From Agrobacterium tumefaciens (GTDB taxonomy: Bacteria; Pseudomonadota; Alphaproteobacteria; Rhizobiales; Rhizobiaceae), in NCBI RefSeq assembly GCF_013337285.1, contig NZ_SUPW01000004.1:62001-126000 (forward strand): a stretch of DNA of 64,000 nt. Reading direction: 5' to 3'. Below are positions 46,140-55,077 of the stretch, piece by piece; the stretch's first letter is position 1; the number at the start of each line of letters is the position of its first letter. The notes beneath the pieces are model-generated. The model saw nothing but the letters and a program-made list of their open reading frames with translations. It did not search any database and was not told where the DNA came from. A program made the translations under genes and the position numbers.

Positions 46140-47180
46140 TTATTCGGCGGAATGATGCGCGTGTTTCTTGCGAATATCCGTCGGCGTTGCCCCAAACCAG
46201 CGCGAAACGGAACGCGAAAACGCACCGGGCGTCGAATAGCCCAAGCGATAGCTTATGTCGGAAACCGAAAGGTCGCTTTCCACCAGCAACTTGAAGCCGG
46301 CATTTTTGCGTATGGCGTCTTTTATCTCGTTGAGATTGGTGCCAAGTTCGGCAAGCCGTCGCTGAAAACTCCGTTCGGAAAGATTGAAGTAGGGTGCGAT
46401 TTCGCCAAGCGAAAGCTCCGCATCCGACAGCCGCATCTGCATATACCGTTTTACCTGATCGATGAAATGTGTTGCATCCGCTGATGTTTCCGGTCGCAGC
46501 ATCCGGCATTGCAGGTTCATCAGTTCGAACAGCCGCTCATCTGCGTTTGGATTGGCCACGTCGAGGAGCGATACAGGAAGACGCATCGTGTGGATCGCCT
46601 GGGAGAAGCTGATCCGCTTGGTCATTCTTTCTTTAAATAGCTGAATATTATTCGGTTTCTGCCGCTCCAGACCGATTTCGACCTGATTGATGCGCTCACC
46701 CAGAATATCGCGAAGGCGCTGGATCAGAACTGTCAGGGATAGATCCACATATTGATCACGCTTGGCGATAACAGGCGCGAAGGACCACGAAAGCGTTACA
46801 TGCGCGGTATCCGCAACCATGGTGAAATTGCTGTTGTTGGTCGCGTAATAAACGTGGTCCTGAAGAAACCGCAGGAAAGCCCGCACCGTCGGCGCGCTGA
46901 TCAGGCCGTAACCAAATGCGCCGGATGCGCCGGCCGGAAAGGCGGAGGCGCATTGCAGACCAAAGGCATCGTCACCGGAAATCAAGGCGCAGGTTTCGAG
47001 CAATCGGCATAATCTGTCGAGGCTGATGCGTTCTGTCAGACTGTCGAAAGTGGCGGGATCAATATCGAGAGCCTTACAGATGGGGACGATATCGATGCCC
47101 CGCGACCGCGCATAGTTGCTGACGCCGGCGGCCAGACCAGCCACCACAGTTATCTCGTCACTGACCCTCTTTTCGGGCAT
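46140..47180 (-). CDS. AraC-family transcriptional regulator
   Basis: A 346-aa regulator with an N-terminal arabinose-binding-like domain of the PF12625 kind (about 15-200: GVSNYARSRGIDIVPICKALDIDPATFD, AFGYGLISAPTVRAFLRFL). A C-terminal double helix-turn-helix (about 245-340) has LSLGEIAPYFNLSERSFQRRLAELG and VSDISYRLGYSTPGAFSRSVSRWFGATPTD. Relatives control amino-acid or lipid-related catabolism. No obvious target sits beside it, unless it is the upstream LuxR-type or dehydrogenase gene. Confidence 0.88.
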   Translation of the reverse strand: MPEKRVSDEITVVAGLAAGVSNYARSRGIDIVPICKALDIDPATFDSLTERISLDRLCRLLETCALISGDDAFGLQCASAFPAGASGAFGYGLISAPTVRAFLRFLQDHVYYATNNSNFTMVADTAHVTLSWSFAPVIAKRDQYVDLSLTVLIQRLRDILGERINQVEIGLERQKPNNIQLFKERMTKRISFSQAIHTMRLPVSLLDVANPNADERLFELMNLQCRMLRPETSADATHFIDQVKRYMQMRLSDAELSLGEIAPYFNLSERSFQRRLAELGTNLNEIKDAIRKNAGFKLLVESDLSVSDISYRLGYSTPGAFSRSVSRWFGATPTDIRKKHAHHSAE

Positions 47181-47267
47181 CCCTCGCCTTGGCGTACCAT
47201 GTTTGGAAATTGTCGCCTGATGGTAAGCTTTGCGCGGCCATTTGTCGAGCAGTCCAAGCCGGGGATT

Positions 47268-47867
47268 TTAAGATCGGTCGGGGCCGGCGCTTTGTTCCAG
47301 CACCCGCATGATGGTCTTGCCCGCATCTTCGATCGCGCCGCTATTATCGACCGTCGTCACGTCAAAGTCTCCGACGACGGTAAGCGAGCTGCGTTCCAGG
47401 CGCCGCAGAATATCCTCGCGGCTTTCCCGACCGCGCTGTTCCAGCCGCCGCGCCAGCACCTCCGGTCGGGCGACGATGTTCACCACCCTGAGGCGGGAAA
47501 AGGCGGAGCTGAACTCAGGCAAGGCCGAGCGGGAGCCGTTGGCGATGACCACGTCTCCCGCCTCAAGCTGGCGATAGACCGCAGCCGGAATGCCATATTT
47601 CAGCCCATGCGCCTGCCAGGAGACGGCGAATGCGCCCTCTTCCTGCAGCCGGTTGAACTCCTGCATCGAAACGGCATCGTGATTTTCGCCGCCCGCATCA
47701 CCGCTGCGGGTAATGACCCGGCGGGTGAAGTGGAAGCCGGGCCGCCCGGACAATTGCGTTGCCGCATAGTCCATCAGCGTATCCTTGCCGGCCCCGCTCG
47801 GGCCGACAACCACGATCATCGTGCCAGGCGTTTTCTCGCGCCGGCTGTCTTCTCCGTTGCCGGTCAT
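47268..47867 (-). CDS. phnN: Ribose 1,5-bisphosphokinase PhnN
   Basis: Phosphorylates ribose 1,5-bisphosphate to PRPP, the last salvage step of the C-P lyase pathway. The 199-aa protein resembles guanylate kinase: P-loop VVVGPSGAGKDTLMDY at about 19-34, FTRRVITRSGDAGGENHDAV, and VSWQAHGLKYGIP. Last gene of the minus-strand DUF1045-phnM-phnN group; its start overlaps phnM by 4 bp. Confidence 0.94.
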   Translation of the reverse strand: MTGNGEDSRREKTPGTMIVVVGPSGAGKDTLMDYAATQLSGRPGFHFTRRVITRSGDAGGENHDAVSMQEFNRLQEEGAFAVSWQAHGLKYGIPAAVYRQLEAGDVVIANGSRSALPEFSSAFSRLRVVNIVARPEVLARRLEQRGRESREDILRRLERSSLTVVGDFDVTTVDNSGAIEDAGKTIMRVLEQSAGPDRS

Positions 47868-49000
47868 GCCACGCGCTTGCCCTGACGCCAGACCGAGCGG
47901 GTGACGGGCACGCCATCTTCGCGGTGAACCCGAACCAGATCGGCCCGCAATCCCGTCGCGATACGGCCGCGATCAAGAAGACCAACCGTCCGAGCTGGCG
48001 TCACAGTGACCATACGGAGCGCTTCCGGCAGGGTGATGGCTTCCACCTGATCAGCGAGCAGGAACGGTGCGAAAAGCAGGCTGAACGGCACGTAATCGGA
48101 AGAAAGAACATCCAGCACGCCGATTTCGGCGAGATCGCGGGCGGCGATGTTGCCGGAGTGGGACTTGCCGCGAACGATGTTCGGAGCGCCCATCAAGACA
48201 CTCATGCCGGCGCTGTGCGAGGCTTTTGCAGCCTCGACGCTGGTGGGGAATTCCGCCAGTTTCACGCCGTGGCCGATGGCTTCGCCCACATGTGCTTCGG
48301 TGGCGTCGTCATGGCTTGCGACGGTGATGCCGCGCTTGGCGCAGCTGGCGGCCAGATAATCACGGTGCTTGGCGGAATATTCAGCCGATGCGGCCTGCCG
48401 CCGGCGCACGAACTCGGCAAAAGCCTCGTCGCTCAATCCGCGTTTCTTCTGATAATAGAAGATATATTGGTCCATCGACTGGAACTGGCGCTGACCCGGG
48501 GAGTGATCCATCAGCGAAATCAGCCGCACGCGCGGATCGGTTTCGAAGTCTTCGAAATGTTCCAGCACATCGGCGGAAGCGACCTCACAGCGCAGATGCA
48601 GCAGGTGATCGGCGCGCAGACGGTTCTGATCCGCCGCCGCTTCGATGGCATCAGCCATTTCCCGCATCTCGCCCTTTTTGAAGCCGCCATCCTCGTCCGA
48701 GCCGAGCCGCAGGCAATCGAACACGGTGGTGATGCCTGATGACGCAACCTGTGCATCATGGGCCTGAATGGCGGCGATCTTATCCCAGATCACGCCGGGG
48801 CGCGGTGAGTAGTGCTGTTCCAGATGGTCGGTATGCAGTTCCACCAGACCCGGGATCAGAAAATCGCCTTCGAGATCTTCTCCGGTTTTGGAGGCTCCTT
48901 CGCTGATATCAGCAATCTTGCCGTCACGGATCAGAACGGATCCCAGAATAATATCGTCTTCCAAAACGATACGGGCATTGGACAGGGCGTGCTCGGTCAT
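47864..49000 (-). CDS. phnM: Alpha-D-ribose 1-methylphosphonate 5-triphosphate diphosphatase PhnM
   Basis: Removes pyrophosphate from the triphosphate intermediate of C-P lyase. The 378-aa protein is an amidohydrolase with metal motif GLVELHTDHLEQHYSPRPG near residue 52, MDHSPGQRQF, TVASHDDATEAHV, and ARTVGLLDRGRIATGLRADLV at the C-terminus. It overlaps phnN downstream and the DUF1045 gene upstream by 4 bp each, so the three are translationally coupled. Confidence 0.95.
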   Translation of the reverse strand: MTEHALSNARIVLEDDIILGSVLIRDGKIADISEGASKTGEDLEGDFLIPGLVELHTDHLEQHYSPRPGVIWDKIAAIQAHDAQVASSGITTVFDCLRLGSDEDGGFKKGEMREMADAIEAAADQNRLRADHLLHLRCEVASADVLEHFEDFETDPRVRLISLMDHSPGQRQFQSMDQYIFYYQKKRGLSDEAFAEFVRRRQAASAEYSAKHRDYLAASCAKRGITVASHDDATEAHVGEAIGHGVKLAEFPTSVEAAKASHSAGMSVLMGAPNIVRGKSHSGNIAARDLAEIGVLDVLSSDYVPFSLLFAPFLLADQVEAITLPEALRMVTVTPARTVGLLDRGRIATGLRADLVRVHREDGVPVTRSVWRQGKRVA

Positions 49001-49686
49001 GGGTTCGCATCTTTCTTTGGGTGCTGGCCAAGCGGGTGCCAGCGGTGAACGGTAAAGGGCGCGCCGCGCGTTTCTTCAATGAACAAAGCGAGGCCGGAAA
49101 TGGTGAGAGGCTGATCGACGAATTCGGCAAAACGCGCCGAAAGCACCTCATGCATGGCGGGCTGGTCGCCCTCGTTGATACGGCCGGTCAGCGTCATGTG
49201 AAAACGGAAGTCGTCCATGACATGCGGATAACCCCAGAGCGACAGATTCTGCCGCTGGCTTTCCGTCAGCATTTGTGGCCGCCGGCGGGCAATATCGGTC
49301 TCGGAAAGAGGCGCGCGAAACCGGTCGAAATGGTCGACGATCTCGGCGGCAAAATCCTGCAGCGGCTGGTAGGTCCGGTCTGGAATCAGCGCGAAAAACG
49401 GCCCGAGAGCGCCAACGACGACACGCGGAATATCGAAGGCCGACTGGCTTGCGGCAAAACCTTCGACAGCGGCGAGAAGCTCGGCCTCGCTGTATTTTTC
49501 GGCAAGCTCGAAAGGGGCTTTCAGGGTTGCGTGGAAACCGTAACGGCGGGGTTCTTCCGTCGTTTCCGCATAGGCGTCATGGTCATCATGCAGCGTACCG
49601 GAAAATGCATTGCGCCCAAGCCAGCGCGACGCTGCTTCAGTCAGCGGATGATCTTTAGCCGGAGAAAAATAGATGGCGTAGCGCAC
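48997..49686 (-). CDS. DUF1045 phosphonate-locus protein, 2H phosphoesterase-like
   Basis: A 229-aa protein of the DUF1045/TIGR03223 family found in phn loci. It carries two HxT-like motifs, YGFHATLKAP near residue 52 and FRFHMTLTGRI near residue 165, the pattern of 2H phosphoesterases that open cyclic phosphates. The GTG at 49686 gives the usual VRYAIYFSP start and lies 8 nt after GAAGAG; a GTG at 49695 is less likely. Since phnP is absent, it may perform the cyclic-phosphodiesterase step. Confidence 0.85.
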   Translation of the reverse strand: MRYAIYFSPAKDHPLTEAASRWLGRNAFSGTLHDDHDAYAETTEEPRRYGFHATLKAPFELAEKYSEAELLAAVEGFAASQSAFDIPRVVVGALGPFFALIPDRTYQPLQDFAAEIVDHFDRFRAPLSETDIARRRPQMLTESQRQNLSLWGYPHVMDDFRFHMTLTGRINEGDQPAMHEVLSARFAEFVDQPLTISGLALFIEETRGAPFTVHRWHPLGQHPKKDANP

Positions 49687-49974
49687 GGCAAGCACTCTTC
49701 AGTGTCATGGAAACCAAGGATGAGAAGCTATTTGGCGTGACTCGCCCGCTTCCCGCAAGGTCAGGAGTGCGAGGTAATCGCTTTCCGTGACAGAATGATG
49801 ATGCATACGGAAAAATGCACATCCGAAATGTGGTTAAACTCCCGAGTGCACCTTGGGGGCCGACATCTGGGCGAATGCGTCAGAGATAAAATCCGTCTTT
49901 GGGCTGGTGGTTTAGCGGGCGGGGAAAGGAAAGCCGTTACGGCCTTCGCACACAATCCAGCCCCTCTTAATGTC
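49687..49974. other. 288-bp non-coding gap inside the phn transport/salvage run
   Basis: It separates the second phnE (stop at 49975) from the DUF1045 gene (start 49686). A short minus-strand open frame (49761-49955) has atypical composition and no ribosome site. I see no convincing terminator or T-run, so it may hold an internal promoter for DUF1045-phnM-phnN. Confidence 0.4.
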
Positions 49975-51324
49975 CTAGTGTTGCGTTTTTCCGATCAGGC
50001 GCGAACGCAGCGAATTGGAGATATGGTCGAACAGGAAAACGACGAAGAGGATGAGCAAAACCATATAGGCAACCTTGTCCCAGTCGGCATTGGTACCCAT
50101 CGCTTCCAGCAGCTTCAGGCCGATACCGCCCGCACCCACCGCACCGATGATCGTGGCGGAGCGGGTGTTGCTTTCCCAGAAATAAAGCGACTGGGAAATG
50201 AAGACCGGCAGGACCTGCGGAAGCACGCCGAAACGATTGACGGCAATCGGGGATGCACCGACCGATTTGACGCCCTCGCGCTGCTTGTCATCGACATTCT
50301 CCAGCGCCTCGGCATAGACCTTGCCGAGCGCTCCGGTATCGGTGAAGAAGATCGCGGCGATGCCGGGGATCGGTCCGGGACCGAAGCTGCGGGTGAAGAA
50401 CAATGCCCAGATCAACATGTCGATCGAACGCAGGAAGTCGAACAGGCGTTTCATGCCCCAGTTGGCGGCCCTGTTGGCTGTGATATTGCGGGCGGCGATG
50501 AAGGCGAGCGGCAGGGCAACGAGCGTGCCGAACAGCGTGCCAACAAAGGCCATGACCAGCGTCTGCATCAGCTTGGAAAGAATATCGGCATGCTGCCAGA
50601 CGCTGTTATCGAGGAAATCATCGCCCATATGGCTGATATTGGAGCGCTCGGGATCGAGCCTTTCTCCCCATAGCGCCAGAGCCGCGAGTTCCCCATAGCC
50701 TTTGCCCCAGAATTCCGACTTGGTGTCGAACAGGAAGTTTGCCCATCCGAGGAAACGGCGCTGTACATAGACCTGACTGGTGCGGATTTCCGCCTGTCCG
50801 GCAAAACCATAATGGACGAGAACCTTGTTGCCGTCCTGCTGAATTTCTTCCGGTAGTTCCTCAGGCGCCCGCGCCTGCTCGCCATTGATGATGACGGGAT
50901 AGTTCTTGCCGTCGACATAGACATCCACCCGGGTCGGCGTCACGTCGAGGCGGTTTTCCATGCCCGCATAAACCACGCTGTAGCCGCCATCCGGAAGAGG
51001 CTGCAGCCAGTCGATCTTTGAGTCGACCGGATATTGACCGCGGCTCGACCATTGCGGCGCTACTTTGCCATCTTCGAAGCGCAGGCGCGGCTGGGCACGC
51101 CAGGAATACCAGTCCTGAATATAGCTTGAGGCACGATCCCAGCGGCCTTGCATGAAAGCCGGCCCGACGTTGAAGAAGAAAAAGCAGCTGATGAGATAAA
51201 TGATGGCAGCGAGAATACCGACCAGCAGACCATAACGCTGCATGAAGCCGCGTTTGAAAATCGCGGGATGCGCGGCCGTCAGCCTTTCGCGCTCGGCAGT
51301 GTTGAGAATGAAGCTGGAGGACAT
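49975..51324 (-). CDS. phnE: Phosphonate ABC transporter permease PhnE, enlarged copy
   Basis: A 449-aa permease. The core (about 240-449) is standard, with the coupling motif EGVKSVGASPIAVNRFGVLPQVLPVF and SATIIGAVGAGGIG. A first helix (about 33-53) is followed by an extra soluble region of roughly 180 residues (about 60-235), absent from the shorter PhnE encoded next to it. By topology this insert lies in the periplasm, facing PhnD. It begins at the last base of the upstream phnE. Confidence 0.93.
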   Translation of the reverse strand: MSSSFILNTAERERLTAAHPAIFKRGFMQRYGLLVGILAAIIYLISCFFFFNVGPAFMQGRWDRASSYIQDWYSWRAQPRLRFEDGKVAPQWSSRGQYPVDSKIDWLQPLPDGGYSVVYAGMENRLDVTPTRVDVYVDGKNYPVIINGEQARAPEELPEEIQQDGNKVLVHYGFAGQAEIRTSQVYVQRRFLGWANFLFDTKSEFWGKGYGELAALALWGERLDPERSNISHMGDDFLDNSVWQHADILSKLMQTLVMAFVGTLFGTLVALPLAFIAARNITANRAANWGMKRLFDFLRSIDMLIWALFFTRSFGPGPIPGIAAIFFTDTGALGKVYAEALENVDDKQREGVKSVGASPIAVNRFGVLPQVLPVFISQSLYFWESNTRSATIIGAVGAGGIGLKLLEAMGTNADWDKVAYMVLLILFVVFLFDHISNSLRSRLIGKTQH

Positions 51325-52310
51325 CAGGCCGCTCCCCGTCCGAATTCGAAGGATTGATGGCCGATCAGTCTGCGGCGCAGCCAGCTGGAAAACTGGTCGA
51401 CGGCGATGATGGTGATCAGCAGCAGGATGATGATGGCATAGGTCTTGGAGGCGTGATCGTTGCCGATCGACAGCCGGAACACCTCGCCGATGCCGCCGCC
51501 GCCGACCGCACCGATGATGGTGGAGGCGCGCACGTTGATTTCGGCGCGCAGCAGCGCGTAGGAGACGAAATTGGGCAGAACCTGCGGCACGATGGCGAAG
51601 CGAACGCGCTCCAGCCAGTTGGCGCCAGACGCGCGAAGGCCTTCATCCGGCTTCATGTCGGCATTTTCCACCACTTCGAAGAACAGCTTGCCCAGAGCGC
51701 CGATCGTGTGGACTGAAATCGCGATGATCGCGGCGATCGGACCGATCGAGAGAATGGCGGTCAGCAACCCGGCAACGACGATTTCCGGAAAGGCCCGCAG
51801 GACTTCCATGACCCGGCGCACGACCCAGCGCACGATACCGGCGCCGACGAGGTTGGTGGAGGCGAAGAAGCAGAGCACGAAGGCAAAGCTGGTGCCGATG
51901 ATTGTCGAGACCAGCGCAATATTGAGCGTGATGATCAGCTGATAGATGAAGTGCGGGATGTAAAAGCTGTCGGTGATGTAAACACGATCCGCGACGTAGT
52001 TATATTTCAGCGAACCATTCGCATAGGGCGACGGCAGGTCGAACATCGCCCGGAAGATTTCAAGCGGACTGTCCGGCACGAAGGTTTTCATGAAGTCGAA
52101 GAAATAGGGCAGGCGCTCGAAAAACTTGCCTGAATTGGCCGCGTTGGCGAAATTCAGTGAAGCGGCGAGGATGACGAGGAAGATCACGAGCGAAATGACG
52201 GTATAAATCCGCCTTGTCGCAAGCTGCTGTTGATAATGACGCATGACCGTTTGGGACGATGCGCTCAATCCCTTGGTCGATGGGGTGCCATGATGCAGTG
52301 TGGTCGCCAT
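51324..52310 (-). CDS. phnE: Phosphonate ABC transporter permease PhnE
   Basis: A 328-aa permease with six helices. EGLRASGANWLERVRFAIVPQVLPNFVSY is the coupling motif and STIIGAVGGGGIGEVFRL follows. Pairs of PhnE proteins are common in rhizobia and presumably form the heterodimeric channel. It overlaps the enlarged phnE by one base. The spacer to phnD contains a hairpin. Confidence 0.94.
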   Translation of the reverse strand: MATTLHHGTPSTKGLSASSQTVMRHYQQQLATRRIYTVISLVIFLVILAASLNFANAANSGKFFERLPYFFDFMKTFVPDSPLEIFRAMFDLPSPYANGSLKYNYVADRVYITDSFYIPHFIYQLIITLNIALVSTIIGTSFAFVLCFFASTNLVGAGIVRWVVRRVMEVLRAFPEIVVAGLLTAILSIGPIAAIIAISVHTIGALGKLFFEVVENADMKPDEGLRASGANWLERVRFAIVPQVLPNFVSYALLRAEINVRASTIIGAVGGGGIGEVFRLSIGNDHASKTYAIIILLLITIIAVDQFSSWLRRRLIGHQSFEFGRGAA

Positions 52311-52332
52311 GCCGCTTTTCCTTTATTGGCAA

Positions 52333-52362
52333 AAGCGGCGGCGCCGCAAGGCACCGCCGCTT
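52333..52362 (-). terminator. Attenuator-like hairpin between phnD and phnE
   Basis: A 9-bp stem AAGCGGCGG / CCGCCGCTT (52333-52341, 52354-52362) followed on the minus strand by TTGCC, with a short T-run inside the stem base. It suits partial termination after phnD, keeping binding protein above permease. Confidence 0.6.
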
Positions 52363-52381
52363 CCGGGTATGATCGCAGGGA

Positions 52382-53287
52382 TCAGCCGCCGATAACGGAC
52401 TTACGGGCGTCGATGATCGTCTGGTAGAAGGACGGGTCGACCTTGATGTAAGCGGTGTTCTTGCCCTGGGTGAAACCCTGGAAGCAGGCGAGGTCCTTCT
52501 TCGGCAGTTCCATGAAGAAGTCTTCCACCTTCTGCTTCATGGCGTCGCCGAGCTTGTTGGTGACCATGAGCGGGCCGTTCGGGATTAGCGGCGACTTCCA
52601 GACTTCGACGATATCGTCCATGTCGAGGTTGCCCTTCTTGACCATCTGGTAGAGGTTGCCGGCCGTGTAGCCTTCTTCCCACTTGCCGACGCCCGAACCG
52701 AAGGTCGTGCCAACGTCGAACTTCTTGTCGAGAACGGCGAGAACGAGGTTTTCATGACCGCCACCGAAGCCGGTTTCGGAGAAGTATTCCTTCACCGGAG
52801 TGCCGGTTTCCTTCGGGATAGCCACGTTCGGGACGAGGAAGCCAGAGGTGGAGTCAGGATCGGCAAAGCCGATCTTCTTGCCCTTGGCGTCTGCCAGCGT
52901 CTTGATGCCGCTGTCTTTGCGGGCAACCATGATCGTGTAATAACCGGTCGAACCGTCAGCGCCGGCCGTTGTCAGGATCGGGTCAACGGCCTTCGGATCG
53001 GCAAGAGCGATCTTGGCGTAGGAGGAAGCGCCCATGGAAGCGATGTCGATGGTGCCGCCGAGCAGACCCTGGATGACGCCGTTATAGTCCGGCGACGGGA
53101 AAACCTGAACTTCGGAAACGCCGGTCGCAGCCTTGAGGCCATCGGCAACGCACTTCGTGTTGCGGATCTGGTCGGCTTCGTTTTCCGAACCGTCGAGACC
53201 GATACGCAGGACCTTGACGTCCTGAGCCATGGCGGAACCGGCCAGAACGCCAAGGGCGACTGCCGAAAGAAGGATTTTCTTCAACAT
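52382..53287 (-). CDS. phnD: Phosphonate ABC transporter substrate-binding protein PhnD
   Basis: Periplasmic phosphonate-binding protein, 301 aa, with a signal peptide ending AGSAMA at residue 19. DVKVLRIGLDGSENEADQIRN and LGGTIDIASMGASSYAKIAL and GKKIGFADPDSTSGFLVP are typical. The ATG at 53287 has GGAGAAA upstream; the frame is open 147 bp further, but that region overlaps the phnC spacer and is not conserved. Confidence 0.96.
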   Translation of the reverse strand: MLKKILLSAVALGVLAGSAMAQDVKVLRIGLDGSENEADQIRNTKCVADGLKAATGVSEVQVFPSPDYNGVIQGLLGGTIDIASMGASSYAKIALADPKAVDPILTTAGADGSTGYYTIMVARKDSGIKTLADAKGKKIGFADPDSTSGFLVPNVAIPKETGTPVKEYFSETGFGGGHENLVLAVLDKKFDVGTTFGSGVGKWEEGYTAGNLYQMVKKGNLDMDDIVEVWKSPLIPNGPLMVTNKLGDAMKQKVEDFFMELPKKDLACFQGFTQGKNTAYIKVDPSFYQTIIDARKSVIGG

Positions 53288-53372
53288 GGACTTTCTCCTG
53301 TTTCCCGGCGAGCCGGAGTTTGTTGTGAAGTACCGGCCCTTGACGCGGGCACAAACGATGCTGAGCGGTTCC

Positions 53373-54233
53373 TCAGAGCCCGGCGAGAGCGAGCGGTTCG
53401 GGACCGGCAGATTGCTGTACCGGACGTGCGGCAAGCTGCGCGCCGGGAATGTTGATGCTGGTCGAGGTCATGGTCTCGTCAATGCCGGAGCCTTGAGAAT
53501 CGGTTCCGTAAATCTCCGTGACGGCCGCAGCGGTCAGCTCCGCCGGCGTTCCGTCGAAGACGACACGGCCCTGAGACATGCCGATGATGCGTTCGCAATA
53601 ATTGCGCGCCGTATCCAGCGTGTGCAGATTGGTGAGGACGGTGATGCCTTCCCGCTCGTTGATGTCGCGCAGCGCGTCCATCACGATCTTGGCATTAAGG
53701 GGATCGAGCGAGGCGATCGGCTCGTCGGCCAGAACCATCTTCGGAGACTGCATCAGGGCGCGAGCGATGGCGACGCGCTGCTGCTGGCCACCGGAAAGCG
53801 TGCCCGCAGCCTGCATGGCCACATGTTCGATGCCGAGCCGCTCAAGGGCGGCGATCGCCATCAGACGCTCATCATTGGTGAAGATATTAAACAGGCTGAG
53901 TGCCGTCGAACGGTGGTTGAGACGGCCGAGCATGACATTGGTGAGCACGTCAAGGCGCGGCACCAGATTGAACTGCTGGAAGATCATGGCGCAGTCGCGC
54001 TGCCAGTTGCGCAGCGCCGCACCCTTCAGCGACGAAACTTCCATGTCGTTGAAATGGATAGAACCCGAGGAGGGATCGACGAGGCGGTTGATCATGCGCA
54101 GCAGCGTCGATTTGCCGGCGCCCGAGCGTCCGATCACGCCGACCATCTGCCCCTGCGGTATCTCGACATTCACGGCATCGACCGCAGTGTGGTTGCCGAA
54201 ACGGCGCGTGACTTGCTTCAGGTGAAAGCTCAT
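53373..54233 (-). CDS. phnC: Phosphonate ABC transporter ATPase PhnC
   Basis: ATPase for phosphonate uptake, 286 aa. Walker [10 protein letters not shown] at about 36-44, [16 protein letters not shown], signature [15 protein letters not shown], Walker [14 protein letters not shown]-loop VLTNLHTLD. The last ~35 residues are extra and low complexity. The ATG at 54233 starts [13 protein letters not shown]; a TTG at 54245 is also in frame. First gene of phnCDEE. Confidence 0.95.
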   Translation of the reverse strand: MSFHLKQVTRRFGNHTAVDAVNVEIPQGQMVGVIGRSGAGKSTLLRMINRLVDPSSGSIHFNDMEVSSLKGAALRNWQRDCAMIFQQFNLVPRLDVLTNVMLGRLNHRSTALSLFNIFTNDERLMAIAALERLGIEHVAMQAAGTLSGGQQQRVAIARALMQSPKMVLADEPIASLDPLNAKIVMDALRDINEREGITVLTNLHTLDTARNYCERIIGMSQGRVVFDGTPAELTAAAVTEIYGTDSQGSGIDETMTSTSINIPGAQLAARPVQQSAGPEPLALAGL

Positions 54234-54280
54234 TTCCCCGTCCAATCTTCTTATGACGGGGTTCGACCTAACAGCGGTCC

Positions 54281-54298
54281 ATGAACTGTGAGTGTCAG
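54281..54298 (-). promoter_or_regulatory. Weak Pho-box-like element before phnC
   Basis: On the minus strand CTGACAC-TCAC-AGTTCAT, an imperfect pair of CTGTCAT-like heptamers 11 bp apart, about 48 bp before the phnC start. Phosphonate genes are usually PhoB dependent; only 5 and 4 of 7 bases match. Confidence 0.3.
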
Positions 54299-54407
54299 TT
54301 TAATGAAGAAAATATTACAGAATTCGCAGATACGACATCCTGGGGTTCGCCGACAAACCTTTCGTCAGGCATGTCATCAGCCGGGCATATCTGGAGCCGA
54401 CAAACAG

Positions 54408-54434
54408 AAATCCCGGGACGTGGCCCCGGGATTT
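54408..54434 (-). terminator. Terminator at the end of phnGHIJKL-transferase
   Basis: A 10-bp perfect stem AAATCCCGGG / CCCGGGATTT (54408-54417, 54425-54434) with a 7-nt loop. On the minus strand CTGTTTGT follows. It lies 26 bp past the transferase stop and separates it from phnC. Confidence 0.75.
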
Positions 54435-54459
54435 GCAATCGCTTCGGTATGAGCGGAGT

Positions 54460-55077
54460 TCATCCACCATATTTCGCCACGAAATCCTCGGCGGCGAGCG
54501 CGCGGAAATCATCGAGTGCGCCGCGCAGTCTGGCATGGTCCCAATCCCACCAATTCAGATCGTCCATGCGCCGGCCAAGCTCCGCCGGAAAACGCTCTCG
54601 GATCAGCCGGGCGGGCACGCCACCGACGATGGTATAGGGCGCGACATCTTTCGATACGACCGCGCCAGCCCCGATTACCGCACCGTTTCCAACCGTCACA
54701 CCGGGCAGGATGGTTGCGCCATGGCCGATCCACACGTCGTGGCCGATCACCACGCGCTTGGCGCGGCGGGCAGCGAAGAAGTCCGTTTCATCCTCGGCGT
54801 CGTCCCAGTAGCTGCGGGCGCGGTAGGTGAAATGGTGCAACGTCGCCCGCTGCATCGGGTGATTGGTGGCGTTGATGCGGACGGAGGCGGCGATATTGAC
54901 GAATTTGCCGATGGTGGCGCACCAGATCGCGCCGTCCTGCATGACATAGGAGTAATCGCCCATCTCGACCTCCTCAAGGCGGCAGCGCTCCGAAACCTCG
55001 GTATAGCGGCCGATCGAGGAATTGGTGACACGGGCGGTGTCGTGAATGACAGGTTCGAGACCGACCTTGACACTCAT
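54460..55077 (-). CDS. Phosphonate-locus hexapeptide-repeat transferase
   Basis: A 205-aa left-handed beta-helix protein of the TIGR03308 kind, found with C-P lyase genes. Hexapeptide repeats run through [50 protein letters not shown]. The acyl-CoA-dependent xenobiotic acetyltransferase layout ([12 protein letters not shown]) is present. It may acetylate aminoalkylphosphonates, replacing PhnO, which is missing; that is inference. Overlaps phnL by 4 bp. Confidence 0.88.
   Translation of the reverse strand: MSVKVGLEPVIHDTARVTNSSIGRYTEVSERCRLEEVEMGDYSYVMQDGAIWCATIGKFVNIAASVRINATNHPMQRATLHHFTYRARSYWDDAEDETDFFAARRAKRVVIGHDVWIGHGATILPGVTVGNGAVIGAGAVVSKDVAPYTIVGGVPARLIRERFPAELGRRMDDLNWWDWDHARLRGALDDFRALAAEDFVAKYGG

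Noticed and set aside
49761-49955. 64-codon minus-strand frame in the phn gap
   Set aside because: Composition unlike real proteins, no ribosome binding site and no recognisable motif.
53288-53434. N-terminal extension of PhnD
   Set aside because: The ATG at 53287 starts a clean signal peptide with a good ribosome site; the extension runs into the phnC spacer.
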